NCBI GenBank assembly: GCA_012845835.1
Contig: JABAKD010000029.1
Span: forward strand, 3,907,000 to 3,970,999
Direction: 5' to 3'
Length of the DNA stretch: 64,000 nucleotides
Origin: Undaria pinnatifida
Lineage: Eukaryota > Sar > Phaeophyceae > Laminariales > Alariaceae
Position 1 is the stretch's first letter, and every line of letters starts with the position of its first letter. A program made the position numbers and the translations under genes. Positions 10,082 to 19,103 of this stretch are shown piece by piece. The notes under the pieces were generated by a model. That model worked only from the letters and a program-made list of their open reading frames with translations. It did no database searches and was not told the origin of the DNA.

Positions 10082-10947
10082 TCCTTCGTTGTATCTTTTT
10101 GGTCGGGGCTGGTCTTTCGGCCTTCTCGCCGGCGTTTTCGGGAAAACGACCCCAAACACACGCAGCGGAGCCTCGCGTCAGCAATTGCCAACCTCGAGTC
10201 TCCGCCCCCCCCAAGGGATGCGGTTAAGAATAGTGACAGAGGGTAAGGGCTAGGGTTTGGTCTTGGGTCGAGTTGGTCTGAGCAGACGTTGTCGTGTGGT
10301 TGAAATTGGCCTTACACGACCTGCACAGAGGTTTGTGCAGGTCGCTCGTCTCCTGCGCTTGTGTAGGGCCAGCTCTCATCAGACGGTTGAGTACGAAAAG
10401 AAAATGGCAACTTTTTTTGGAACGTCCATTTTTCACAGCATTCATTCACCTTCAGCTCCCACCACACGGTTAACTAGCTCGGAACAGGCGATGAAACGAT
10501 CCAAAAGAAGTCTAGAAGCGATAAAAAATGCTCTACCACAACCGCCGCCATCTCCCACCAGCGAGGCGGGTTATTTCAGTACATTTGCCTTTACCATCCA
10601 ACAGCATCCCCTCACCGTGGAAAACCCTTTTATTTTGAGCATGTGTGGGCGGGGAGGGAGGGAGGGGGTAAAAGTAATTCATAATATAATATACTATTCC
10701 ACGACAATACTTTTTATGAGAATAGAGGGAGAGGGGGGGGGGAGTGTGACATTTAATGAAATCATGCACCAGTTCAGTATATACATACCTGGCTGGTATA
10801 TATCACTCATTTTTTTGTGGTAGAGAGGGAAACGAAATGCAGCACATTGACGAGCTCCAACCCATTCTAATGCCGCAGCTCAGAAACATTCCCAGAAAGC
10901 AGTGGGGTGGGTTTTGATGCGAGTGGAGACCGAAGAGGGACGAACCA
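10082..10947. other. Stretch with no firm gene, one hairpin
   Basis: Holds the nested hairpin at 10309-10369. A + strand open frame runs through 10401-10630 (MATFFGTSIFHS...) but has no recognisable domain. Nothing else. Confidence 0.4.
10309..10369. repeat. Nested hairpin
   Basis: Inner perfect 11-bp stem CGACCTGCACA / TGTGCAGGTCG around a 6-nt loop (10317-10344), with an imperfect outer stem GGCCTTACA / TGTAGGGCC. No run of T follows, so it is not read as a terminator. Confidence 0.6.
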
Positions 10948-11052
10948 ATACGGGGGACCCTAGTAAACAGGACCTACGGTGGACACAAAAACCTATATAT
11001 TCATATAATTTTACTCACAATATTTGGCCCCATTTACTATCGTCCTCCGTAA
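10948..11052 (+). mobile_element. MITE-like element, family 3
   Basis: About 105-110 bp with inverted ends ATACGGGGGACCCTAGTAAA and TTTACTATCGTCCTCCGTAA. Interior CACAAAAACCTATATATTCA. Copies at 18993-19103 (inverted), 36402-36512 and 53988-54096 have CTATTACGG...CGTAATAG ends, giving a consensus. Non-coding. Confidence 0.8.
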
Positions 11053-11249
11053 GATTTGGAAGAATCCCCCCGCGAAAAAAACCGAACAGGAACGAACGTT
11101 CTCCTGTTCGGTAGTGAGGAGGGGGGCCCGGGAAGAGCCTGCTTGGTGGAACCCCGGACATGAGCTACGCCTACCACCATGGATTGAGAAGGAGAAAAAG
11201 GAAAAGTGCGAAGATATGGTAGGAAGGGAATAAGGGAATACTCTTGCTG

Positions 11250-11320
11250 ATGAGCAAAACAAAAAAAGGAGGAGGGGGGGGGGCGGGGGGGGGGGCGGGG
11301 GCGGGGGCGGGGAGGAGGGT
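11250..11320 (+). repeat. Poly-G / GGGGGC run
   Basis: G tracts broken by single C and A, with G-quadruplex potential. The Pro-rich minus-strand frames over it are not protein. Confidence 0.85.
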
Positions 11321-11427
11321 TCTTGATTTATCAAAACCCTGTGTCGTCAACTATACTGCGAAAAGGAAAAAAACCCACAGAGTTTTTAACTCCAATAAAT
11401 AGTTCAATTTTTCTCCCCCCCAAAAAA

Positions 11428-11506
11428 TGCGCCCCCGAACCCCTCCCTGTACTAAATTCAAGTAATTTTGTCCCCAAAAACGGGTTTCCAGTTGTAAAGG
11501 GGTTAA
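11428..11506 (-). mobile_element. TTAA MITE, family 1, one end worn
   Basis: Inverted copy. Contains CCCCGAACCCCTCCCTGTAC, AAACGGGTTTCCAGTTGTAA and AGGGGTTAA at the right. The left TTAA is not visible. Confidence 0.6.
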
Positions 11507-11704
11507 GAGGGGTTTCAAAAAGAAATAGAGTGGTGAGATATCGTGATTCGTCATCGTCCAGAACCAGTCAACGCCAAAACAAACCCCTATCGATCGAAAT
11601 CAACGGTGTATTGACAGCGATATCGTAATCGTCCAGAACCGGAGAACCTCCGCGCCACAACCCCTCCCACACGGGTCAAACAGGGGTCATTTTTTTCACT
11701 GATC

Positions 11705-12025
11705 GGAGTCGTTCTGCGGTGGTAGCCCCCCCCCCCCCCCCCCCAACATTTTTTTAAGAAACGAAAACCGGAGTCGTTCTGCGGTGGTAGCCCCTCCCCC
11801 CCCCCCCCAAACATTTTTTTAAGAAACGAAAACCGGAGTCGTTCTGCGGTGGTAGCCCCTCCCCCCCCCCCCCCCCAACATTTTTTTAAGAAACGAAAAC
11901 CGCCGGTTTTGAAACCAGCTCCACAGCCAGCCGTGTCTCCTGAAGTGCGGTGCCCTTCTTTGCCACCCCGATGTCATCATTGGATTATCTAGTCCTTGGC
12001 AAGCAAGAAAACACATGAAGATATA
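11705..12025 (-). mobile_element. MITE-like family 2 copy with a triplicated end
   Basis: Minus-strand copy whose terminal block (GGAGTCGTTCTGCGGTGGTA, C run, ACATTTTTTTAAGAAACG) occurs three times in tandem (from about 11705, 11769 and 11834), then continues into the interior once. It looks like end duplication by slippage or unequal exchange. Confidence 0.7.
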
Positions 12026-12035
12026 TTCGTAATGT

Positions 12036-12262
12036 AAAATTAAAATACACTTCAGCGATGTGAGATCGAAGATTTTGTCGAAACTCATATATATATATAT
12101 ATATATATATTTGCAAGCTGTGTGTTATGCTCCGATCGCGCGTATTACTGGGTGTGCGTCCTGATTAAGGATACAGGTCGGAGACTCCCCTTGGAACAAC
12201 AGCAGTGTATATTGTACCAGGGTCAACAGGGTGATGTTAGTCAGAATGTCTACGTACTTTCA
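12036..12262 (+). repeat. Foldback-family module 1, isolated worn copy
   Basis: Matches the head of the modular repeat at 37-46 kb: ATACACTTCAGC, GTGAGATCGAAGATTTTG, then (AT)n, GCAAGCTGTGTGTTATGCTC, GATCGCGCGTATTAC, GGTCAACAGGGTGATGTTAG. An AT microsatellite has expanded within it at 12088-12110. Confidence 0.75.
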
Positions 12263-12269
12263 TATAGCA

Positions 12270-12382
12270 TCCTTCCTCGTGTCGAGCAGCAGCAGCCAGC
12301 CATGAAAACCTTTCGTTTTTAAGAAAATCGCTGTTTTTTTTTTGGGGGGGGGGGGAGGAACGCTATCATCGTAGAATCAGTC
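12270..12382 (-). mobile_element. Fragment of MITE-like family 2
   Basis: Reads on the minus strand CTACGATGATAGCG, C run, AGCGATTTTCTTAAAAACGA, then GAGGAAGGATGC. The right end is absent. It directly follows the module copy ending near 12262. Confidence 0.6.
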
Positions 12383-14120
12383 ATCGCGATATCGTTCTAT
12401 CGTCCAGATCCCGATTTTTCAAAAGAAGCAAAAAAAAACCAACATTGTTACACTCGGTTTCATCAAAAGCCACAAAAGCAACTCCCACGCCCGACGGCGA
12501 ACTGTCAACCATTCATCATTCATTTGAGCGAACTTGATCACAGCTCTGACGAATTTTCACACACACATACATGTGTTTTTTTTTTTTCTTTTAATACGAA
12601 TAGCGGAATACTGGTAGAGTCCAGTGAACCACAGCCACAGAACTCTCCCCCGCCTTGCGTGGGCGTTTCGGTAACCCATACGTAATGACGCGACGCGTGC
12701 TATACGATAGCGAGGCATGCATCAACCCTTTTTTTATAGGACTAGCACCGCAGTCTCCCGACGTGTGGGGGTATGTGGGGAGGGGTACAACACACTCGGA
12801 GTTAGACTAGGAAAATTATAGAGTGAGTTGGGGGATGGGTCAAGAGAGGGCACTTTTTTTTTTTTTTTCGGGGTGGGGGGTGGGGGGGGCTTTTTTGTTT
12901 TCTGAATGACGTCGGGTGGAGCTCCTTAACCCCGAAATCGCCGAAAAAAAAATAATGTCCACTAATTCTTGCTTCGAAACATATGGCTACGTAGCTAGGG
13001 TGGAGTTGTTATACCTCGTATATCTCGGGCTCATACACAGGGTTTGTCCATCGGTGTTGGCGTTTCCAGGGTTACTCTAAATATATGTAATGTGTTTTCG
13101 GGTACTACTGAAGGTATATACAGAGCGCCTCATCAAAAGGTGAAGATCTTTGTCGTGGAGAAAATATAAGCAGTAGAAAGCCTTCACGACCGTACCATGT
13201 CATGTGTCCCATCATCAGAGACGCGTGCTACGATAGCTCAGGCGAGCCGCGTTTTTTTTCTGCGGTTCACCCCAACTTATCTCGTGAAAGCTTTGTAAGA
13301 GACATATATTTATGTTCCTCCCACCGAAAACCGATTCTCATAATATCGCAAGTAAGTGTGGAGAAGAAAAAAAAAAAAAAAAAAAAACTACGAAAGCAAC
13401 GGAAAGAAAAAAAAAAAGAATTACATTCAAAATGTGGCCTATACTGTATAGGGTACACGACGCGAGAATCATGCAAAAAAAAAAATAATAGCAGGAAAAA
13501 AAAAAAAATGGCCCATTATTTTTTTTCTTCGACGATTTTTTTGTTAGCTTCAAGGCAGGCCCGTCCCTCAGAAACCGTTTTCACCAAAAAAAAGGTATAC
13601 CTCTATCATGCACTTGTACACCTTGTTACTAGTGTAGTAGTTGCCCAAAAAAGAGGTCAGGAGAGATTTCTAAAAATCTCGCGGGTTGAGTCGGGTCGGG
13701 GGAGGCGAGATGGAAGAATAGTTCGGACACTCGCGAGTCGCGGAACGGGTCGAGCCAGGAGGTTTTCAAATCTCGCACGGGTCGCTTCGGGTCACGCTGA
13801 CACGCGACCCCAACTCGAACCGGCCCGAAGGGGGTGACCCGACCCGTGACAAATCCGTGGGAAAACATGTGCTCCGACGCCAGCCAGCCCCAAGGAATTA
13901 TTGCCCCCCGAAAACGTGCCTGTTGTTCTTTGTGAATTTTTTTACTATTATTATGATTATTGTTTTCGCCCTCCGACAATGTAGCGTAGATGCCGTTCCG
14001 AGATGTAAATCGAATATCCTTCCATAAAGCAGCAGCAATACCTCGAATGAAGTAGAATGATCGCACCATTTATAATGCAGTGGCAAAATTCCGTGTACTG
14101 ACGGCGAAGAGTTCGTATAT
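12383..14120. other. Stretch with no supported gene
   Basis: Holds scattered worn pieces of the 138-bp monomer family (12893-12960, 13570-13612), A/T homopolymers (13367-13386, 13498-13509) and the GGGTC-type repeat at 13670-13855. Lys-rich and Phe-rich frames follow homopolymers. Confidence 0.5.
13670..13855. repeat. GGGTCG / CGACCC degenerate minisatellite, copy 1
   Basis: Repetition of TCGGGTCGGG, TTCAAATCTCGCACGGGTC and GTGACCCGACCCGTGA. The same word set is at 53084-53290. Confidence 0.7.
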
Positions 14121-15689
14121 TGTTATATATAAGGCTTAGTTTGGGTAAGCTATTGGTTAACCTTTTGCAAGTGGTCAAACGGACTAATACCCCACTAATT
14201 CCTTAACAAATGGCGTGGTCGACACGACCATGGGTTTTTTGGGTCGTGGGTTTAAGTCCCACATCCACCATAATAAACTTTTTCAGACTTTCCCCATGTC
14301 GAACTTGAAAAATATTCTCCCCGAGGTATCCCCAGGATATGAAACGGCTTGGATATTGACAGGTCCGCCCGTATATCCGGCTGACCTGCTATCCCGTCGT
14401 TTCAGGGAGGGAAAGTGTTGTAAGGATTAGTTTGGGTAAGCTATTGGTTAACCTTTTGCAAGTAAGTGGTCAAACGGACTAATACCCCACTAATACCGAG
14501 CGGGTAAACCACACTACGACCCAAATGCTGGCTATGGTCGTCAACGAACGACAAGACGATTGGGACTTGCATCTGCCCCACGTGAAATTCGCTCACAACA
14601 AATTCCGTCAACGCGGCGACGGGTCTGGTGCCCAACGAGGTCCACATGGGCAGACTCCTACGGCTCCCCCTGACGGTTTTCGACCGCACTGGTGTCGTGG
14701 GACACCAGAGTCTGGCCCGTGACCACCTGGTCTACTGCGACTTGGCCACCGACCCGCAAAAGCGCGCGAACGACATTGTCCGTGCACACCACGCCCTCAC
14801 CATAAATTCCCGTATTAACCGCAGAAACTCCGCCCTCGCCGACGCGCTGCGTCCAGCACCTAACTTCGCTGTGGGTGGTTGGGCGTGGGTGTACAATTCT
14901 GCCTCTACCATCCGCCAGGGTGTGAAGGCGAACACCGACGCCAAGGTACTCAAGGCCAAACTCGCGTTTAACTGGACGGGCACGTACAAGATCCTGGCCG
15001 TCGGTCCCTGCACCGCCGCCGAGACCCCGGACGGTTCCCCGCTCCGGAGCAACCTCCTCTATTTGGATCTCCCTTCCGACCCGCCCGGTTCGGGCGTGAG
15101 GCCATCGAGCGCTGAAAAAATCCTGTGCCAACCCCCACGACAGCGGGAACATGCCCAAATACCTACCGGCGGGGCTGACGCAGTACGTGATAAAAAAAAA
15201 AAATCCAAGAAGGGTTATGGTGGCTAAGAAAAATCAGCTCGAGCACTACCGAGGACAAGGCATACCTGGTCTGCTTTCTGGACGACCCGGGACCGATAAG
15301 ACTTCCTCTTTCCCCGGCGCGCTGCACGACTTCGACGGGAGCCGTACGAGGCTCTTGGTGCTTGCAAGTTCACATCGCCAGTGCGTTTCCTCGGGGAATC
15401 CAACGTAACGTAGACGAATCTCGAGGCGCGGCCGTGGCCAGTTGACTTTCAAGCTGCCACCGCTCCTCGATAGTTCTCCATTTTGGGGGGTTATGATGTT
15501 TGAGGATCTTTGTCTTTGGGTTGTTCGTGGTGTCCTGAGGGTCTTCGTCGGGTTTTGGGGCGGTTCTTTCCCTCTTTTTCTTCTTGTTCTGTCGACGACG
15601 CCATTTGTTAAGGAATTAGTGGGGTATTAGTCCGTTTGGCCACTTGCAACAGGTCAACCAATAGCTTACCCAAACTAAGCCTTATAACA
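14121..15689 (+). mobile_element. Composite LTR-retrotransposon fossil: TRIM plus Ty3/gypsy integrase fragment
   Basis: 14121-14496 is a second TRIM with LTRs at 14121-14208 and 14416-14496, a purine tract before the second LTR, and the same primer-site motif as the element at 261. Directly after it, about 14497-15230 encodes a Ty3/gypsy-type integrase C-terminal part on the + strand (DDWDLHLPHVKFAH, then a His/Arg/Asn-rich tail). Spacer follows to 15605, then an inverted LTR (15606-15689). Gag, protease and reverse transcriptase are absent. The element is a broken fossil with several breaks. The mixed LTR orientation points to nesting or rearrangement. The LTR pair is similar, so insertion is not ancient. 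Confidence 0.75.
15606..15689 (-). repeat. Inverted LTR of the same family with its primer site
   Basis: Reverse complement of the LTR seen at 261 and 14121. On the minus strand it is followed by AAATGGCGTCGTCGAC (to about 15593), the primer-site sequence of the family. It closes the composite on the right in the opposite orientation. Confidence 0.8.
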
Positions 15690-16463
15690 ATGTACTAAAA
15701 AAACTGCAAAAACGTTAACTCATTTAGCACCGCAGTCCCGACATGGGCACAAAACACTTGGAATTTGACTGGGATAATTTGACGAGTTGAAAATGTCAAG
15801 TTCCCACTAGTGCTCTGGTAGTTTATTCCCAAGCCCGTGAGTGCGAATTCCACAACAAGGAAGTGTCGGGGATTGATCAATCAGATGTCGGCATTATTGC
15901 GATAGAGTCTAGAACAGGACACACGGTGAAAATGCCTGATTCTCCACGGTTACAAGCGGGACGGCACGCGTGCGCTAGGATAGCTGGGTAGCGCTGTTTT
16001 TGATAAAAAAATATTTTGCGGAACGGCGGGGCTCCTTAACCCCCTTAGAGCCCCCAAGCCCCTCCCTATACTAAATTCAAGTAACTTTGTCCCCAAAGAC
16101 GGGTTTCCAGTTGTGAAGGGGTTAACCTGAGGGACTGTCTCAAGTTCGCTTGTGAAAGATTTACTGATAGATATCGAAGCATTCTACGGACTACGAAGTC
16201 ACCTTCGGTGTGATACATAGGGGTTGCACCTTTTTTTTTTCCCCCACCCTTGAGGTGAGCTATGGGTTTCAGGCCTAACCCCGTTGGGTCGTTGGGTTAT
16301 GATTAATTTAGCGCCGAGCGAGTATTTTTTTCTTTTGAAGGACTATATTGCTTGCGCATAGAAGTGTGTCGTTCGGTTTGCGCGAACGAAATACCAGATA
16401 GATGGAAGTAACGTTTTGGGTGCTCAAAATACTCGGAGTATATAAGAAGTATATTTATATATC
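15690..16463. other. Stretch with no supported gene
   Basis: Contains a worn 138-bp-monomer piece (about 15965-16035) into which the TTAA element at 16036-16125 is inserted. No conserved frame. Confidence 0.5.
16036..16125 (-). mobile_element. TTAA MITE, family 1
   Basis: 90 bp, TTAACCCCCTTAGAGCCCCC to GAAGGGGTTAA, inverted relative to the 4111 copy, with TTAA at both ends. It follows GACGGGGCTCC, the usual left part of the 138-bp monomer. Confidence 0.7.
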
Positions 16464-16780
16464 GTCGCCCCGGTGGCGTATCAGGTTATCCTCGAGCCAG
16501 GTAAACATCATTTTTGTGAGTTCGAATCCCCCCGGGTGCACACTCGTATTAGTTCGTGGGGACTTTTTCTTGTGCTCAAATTGACTTACGGAGAGCGCGA
16601 GAGCGTGAGTTATCAACACTAGATGAAAAATCGACGAGCACCAGCGGGATTGCTGAACCCTATGCGCGATAAAAATTGATAGCAAGGACCGGGGGGGAGA
16701 AAGGGACGACACCTGTGCCCACGGCTTGTCCAGAAGCTGGAAAGTACAGGTGTGCCAAAAAATTAAAAAAATAAAATATA
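16464..16780 (+). mobile_element. tRNA-derived SINE, family A, full length
   Basis: About 315 bp. The head carries a pol III A-box-like GGTGGCGTATCAGG (16471 on) and a B-box GAGTTCGAATCC (16519 on), with tRNA-like spacing. The body has GCGCGAGAGCGTGAG, AAAAATCGACGAGC, TGCTGAACCCTATGCGCG and ACGACACCTGTG. The tail is A-rich. A SINE is non-autonomous and needs LINE machinery (known); no LINE partner was recognised here. Other copies are at 22764, 51304, 57689 (head only) and 57939. Confidence 0.85.
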
Positions 16781-17292
16781 TATATCGTATGGAGCTCCTC
16801 ATGCTAAGAGCTTAGAAACCATTTTAACAGAACAATCTTAGGATGACTCTACACGGTAAACGGTAAACGATAAAAAAAACGTGGCGCGGCACCATTTTTT
16901 TCTTTCTGCAAAATATACAGGAGACTCTTCATCTCGTCAACCACTTTCGTTGCTGAGTGACGAGCCTTCTTCTTTCGTACAGCTTCCTCTCCCAAAAAAG
17001 AGAGTTGGTTTTTATCGAGTCAAGACTGAAGAAAAAAAAAAAAAAAAACGAGATGAGGTTGAAATCGAGCAAGGCTACACGGAAGGGGGGCGTACCCCCC
17101 CCAATTTTCACCACCTGGTAGTACTCTTCACCAGTGACTCTGTAGTACCTCACTGAGCAAAACACGTAACTAGGTATATAGTAGGTGGTTAGTTTGGCGC
17201 AACGTAGCTAAGCATCCCATCAAGAGGATTCATACGCATCGAAAAATTGAAGGCAGCAAAAATCAGCCTGACTACCGCAAGGAACAGGAGGG

Positions 17293-17316
17293 GGTCACTC
17301 GCGCGAGTGACCCCCC
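17293..17316. repeat. Perfect palindrome, TCACTCGCGCGAGTGA core
   Basis: A 16-bp perfect palindromic core extended here to 24 bp by GGGG/CCCC. The core occurs again at about 33604 and 33769. It could be a protein-binding site or a repeat boundary; role unknown. Confidence 0.7.
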
Positions 17317-17999
17317 GAGACAATACTGGAAAAAAAAAACAAAAAAAACACGATGAGGAAACCCATAGCTCTCCTACCGGTGGGGATTATAAAATCCGGC
17401 CATCTTGCCAAGTACCAAGATAATCGGCCGGGACCTTTTCGACGAGTTTGCGTCAACAAAGGCTTCTCTCGGTCACTATTTTCAGATAAATGTGTTTATG
17501 AGCCTAACAACAGTTGCTCGACGATTTCAATGGTTTTCCTCACCATATATGTAGCGCCTTGCTTCAACGGGGTGGATTGTTTTGCCAAGGTGGTGCCTTT
17601 TCCCCGTTTCGCCCCCCCCCTTCCCCGCCCCCCCTTTCCCCCCCCCGCCCGCCACAGGGTTTTGTTATCGGTGGCTTGCCTTGTAATAGGGTCTGCGTTT
17701 CCTTCAACTCAACTGCTTTTTTCTTCGCGTTTTCCTGGGTGTTCATCTGGCCAGGACGTTTAGTTAGAGGTGTGTGGGAGTGCGTTTCAGAGGAACCGCA
17801 TCTTCGACTCATGGTTCTAGTGCTCGTAGAACCGGCAGAGTTTCTCCGAATCTCCCATGATTATGTGCACATACATGCGACTCATCAGGGTGGGCTATTA
17901 GTGTTGAGGTACGGCCTTTGCAAGGCCGGCAATTTTGCCTGATTCAGATAAGCAAAAATTGACCGCTTTCATATGATAGATGGATGGCGTTTTATATCC

Positions 18000-18166
18000 G
18001 GGGTATATAGTCAGAACACGGGAGATAATCGTGCCGCCTCCCGTCCCCGTCGTCGCCAACGGTTCGAGGAAATATTACACGCTCTCTACTTCTCTCCCGA
18101 TTTTCGAGCCATCAAAAGTGAGCAACACCCGGGGACACGCCCACCACTTGGTCGAGACAACCTGTG
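18000..18166 (+). pseudogene. Possible DDE-transposase-like fragment
   Basis: The frame reads RQRFEEILHALYFSPDF then GTRPPLGRDN. The pattern RFE-x-I-x-x-x-L-x-F-S resembles the N-terminal region of piggyBac-type (DDE_Tnp_1_7) transposases, where such a motif is followed by a Lys/Arg-x-RP-x-L segment. The resemblance is by eye, over about 45 residues only. No catalytic Asp region is seen. It lies next to several TTAA elements, which would fit. Confidence 0.2.
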
Positions 18167-18242
18167 TAGACGCATGCTACCACATAAAAGAGGTAGAACT
18201 TTTTGACGATTTTTTTTCTTCAGGATGACGGGGCTATCTTCC

Positions 18243-18334
18243 TTAACGCCTTCACCACTGGAAACCTATTATGGGGACAAAATTACTTGAGGTTAGCATA
18301 GGGAGGGAGTTTGGCGCTCTAAAAAAGGGGTAAA
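18243..18334 (+). mobile_element. TTAA MITE, family 1
   Basis: Begins TTAACGCCTTCACCACTGG and ends CTCTAAAAAAGGGGTAAA, so the right TTAA is worn to GTAA. It follows a GACGGGGCT monomer piece, as at 16036. Confidence 0.6.
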
Positions 18335-18464
18335 CCCGAAATTGTCAGAAATCTGGGTGCCGTCTTGTTTTCCTGCTTAAGATTCTCGTTGTGTGTACCC
18401 ATGGGCCACACCATCTGGGATTTTTCATCCCCCCGGTACGTAGCAGTTTTGTTTTTCTCCAAAG

Positions 18465-18545
18465 ACTGGTTCTACGATACATAGCTCCTTCAAAGCCAGC
18501 GACTTTCTTTAGCGAAAACGGGGGGGTTTACCGTAGAACGACCTC
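18465..18545 (+). mobile_element. Internally deleted family 2 element
   Basis: Has both ends (CTACGATACATAGCTCC..., AGCGACTTTCTTTAGCGAAA, G run, TTTACCGTAGAACG) but only 80 bp, so the interior is gone. Confidence 0.6.
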
Positions 18546-18561
18546 AAATCCGTTTTTGGGA

Positions 18562-18650
18562 GAACCCCTTTAGAGCCCCCGAACCCCTCCCTGTACTAAA
18601 TCCAAGTAATTTTGTCCCCAAAAACGGATTTCCAGTTGTAAAGGCGTTAA
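18562..18650 (-). mobile_element. TTAA MITE, family 1
   Basis: Inverted copy: ACCCCTTTAGAGCCCCCGAA to TTGTAAAGGCGTTAA. TTAA is visible only at the right. Confidence 0.65.
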
Positions 18651-18907
18651 CCTCCCAAATTGAGGGGTAGTATTAAGCAAAAAAGTGGTGCGCCTCTATA
18701 TCGTAGTGTCACGCGTCGGTAGGGGTACATACCCTATGCGCGTCTCACCCCTAACCACTTCACATACGTATACATACGTCTGTGTCGTAGCATTTTTTAT
18801 CTAGACCACTTGTGGAGCAGGTTCTACGTCTGTGTATCGTAGCATTTTTGTATCTAGACCATGCAGTAGGTTCTACGGTCACGCTGTCGTTTTTGTCAAA
18901 TCAGTCG

Positions 18908-18990
18908 TTAACGCCTTTACTGCAACTGGAAACCCTTCTCTGGGGGAGGGAAATTACTCGTGGAACTAGTATGAGGAGGGGTTTTGATGG
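18908..18990 (+). mobile_element. TTAA MITE, family 1, right end interrupted
   Basis: TTAACGCCTTTACTGCAACTG...GAGGAGGGGTTTTGATGG, running straight into the family 3 element at 18993. Its right TTAA end is missing, so the second element probably landed there or removed it. Confidence 0.55.
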
Positions 18991-18992
18991 GG

Positions 18993-19103
18993 CTATTACG
19001 TAGGACGATAGTAAATAGGACTAAATATTGTTAGTAAAAATAGATGAATATATAGTTTTTTGTGTCCACCGTAGGTCCTATTTACTAGGGTCCCCCGTAA
19101 TAG
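18993..19103 (-). mobile_element. MITE-like element, family 3
   Basis: CTATTACGTAGGACGATAGT...ACTAGGGTCCCCCGTAATAG. Full length with clear inverted ends. Confidence 0.8.

Larger units (their letters stand above)
16781..18242. other. Stretch with a few weak coding hints
   Basis: Holds the palindrome at 17293-17316, C/T tracts (17608-17650) and the possible transposase-like piece at 18000-18166. Open frames at 17353-17940 are unrecognised. Confidence 0.4.

Noticed and set aside
16464-16540. Functional tRNA gene
   Set aside because: A- and B-boxes are present but arms do not pair properly, and a SINE body follows. The same holds for the heads at 22764, 51304, 57689, 57939 and 23.8-24.2 kb.
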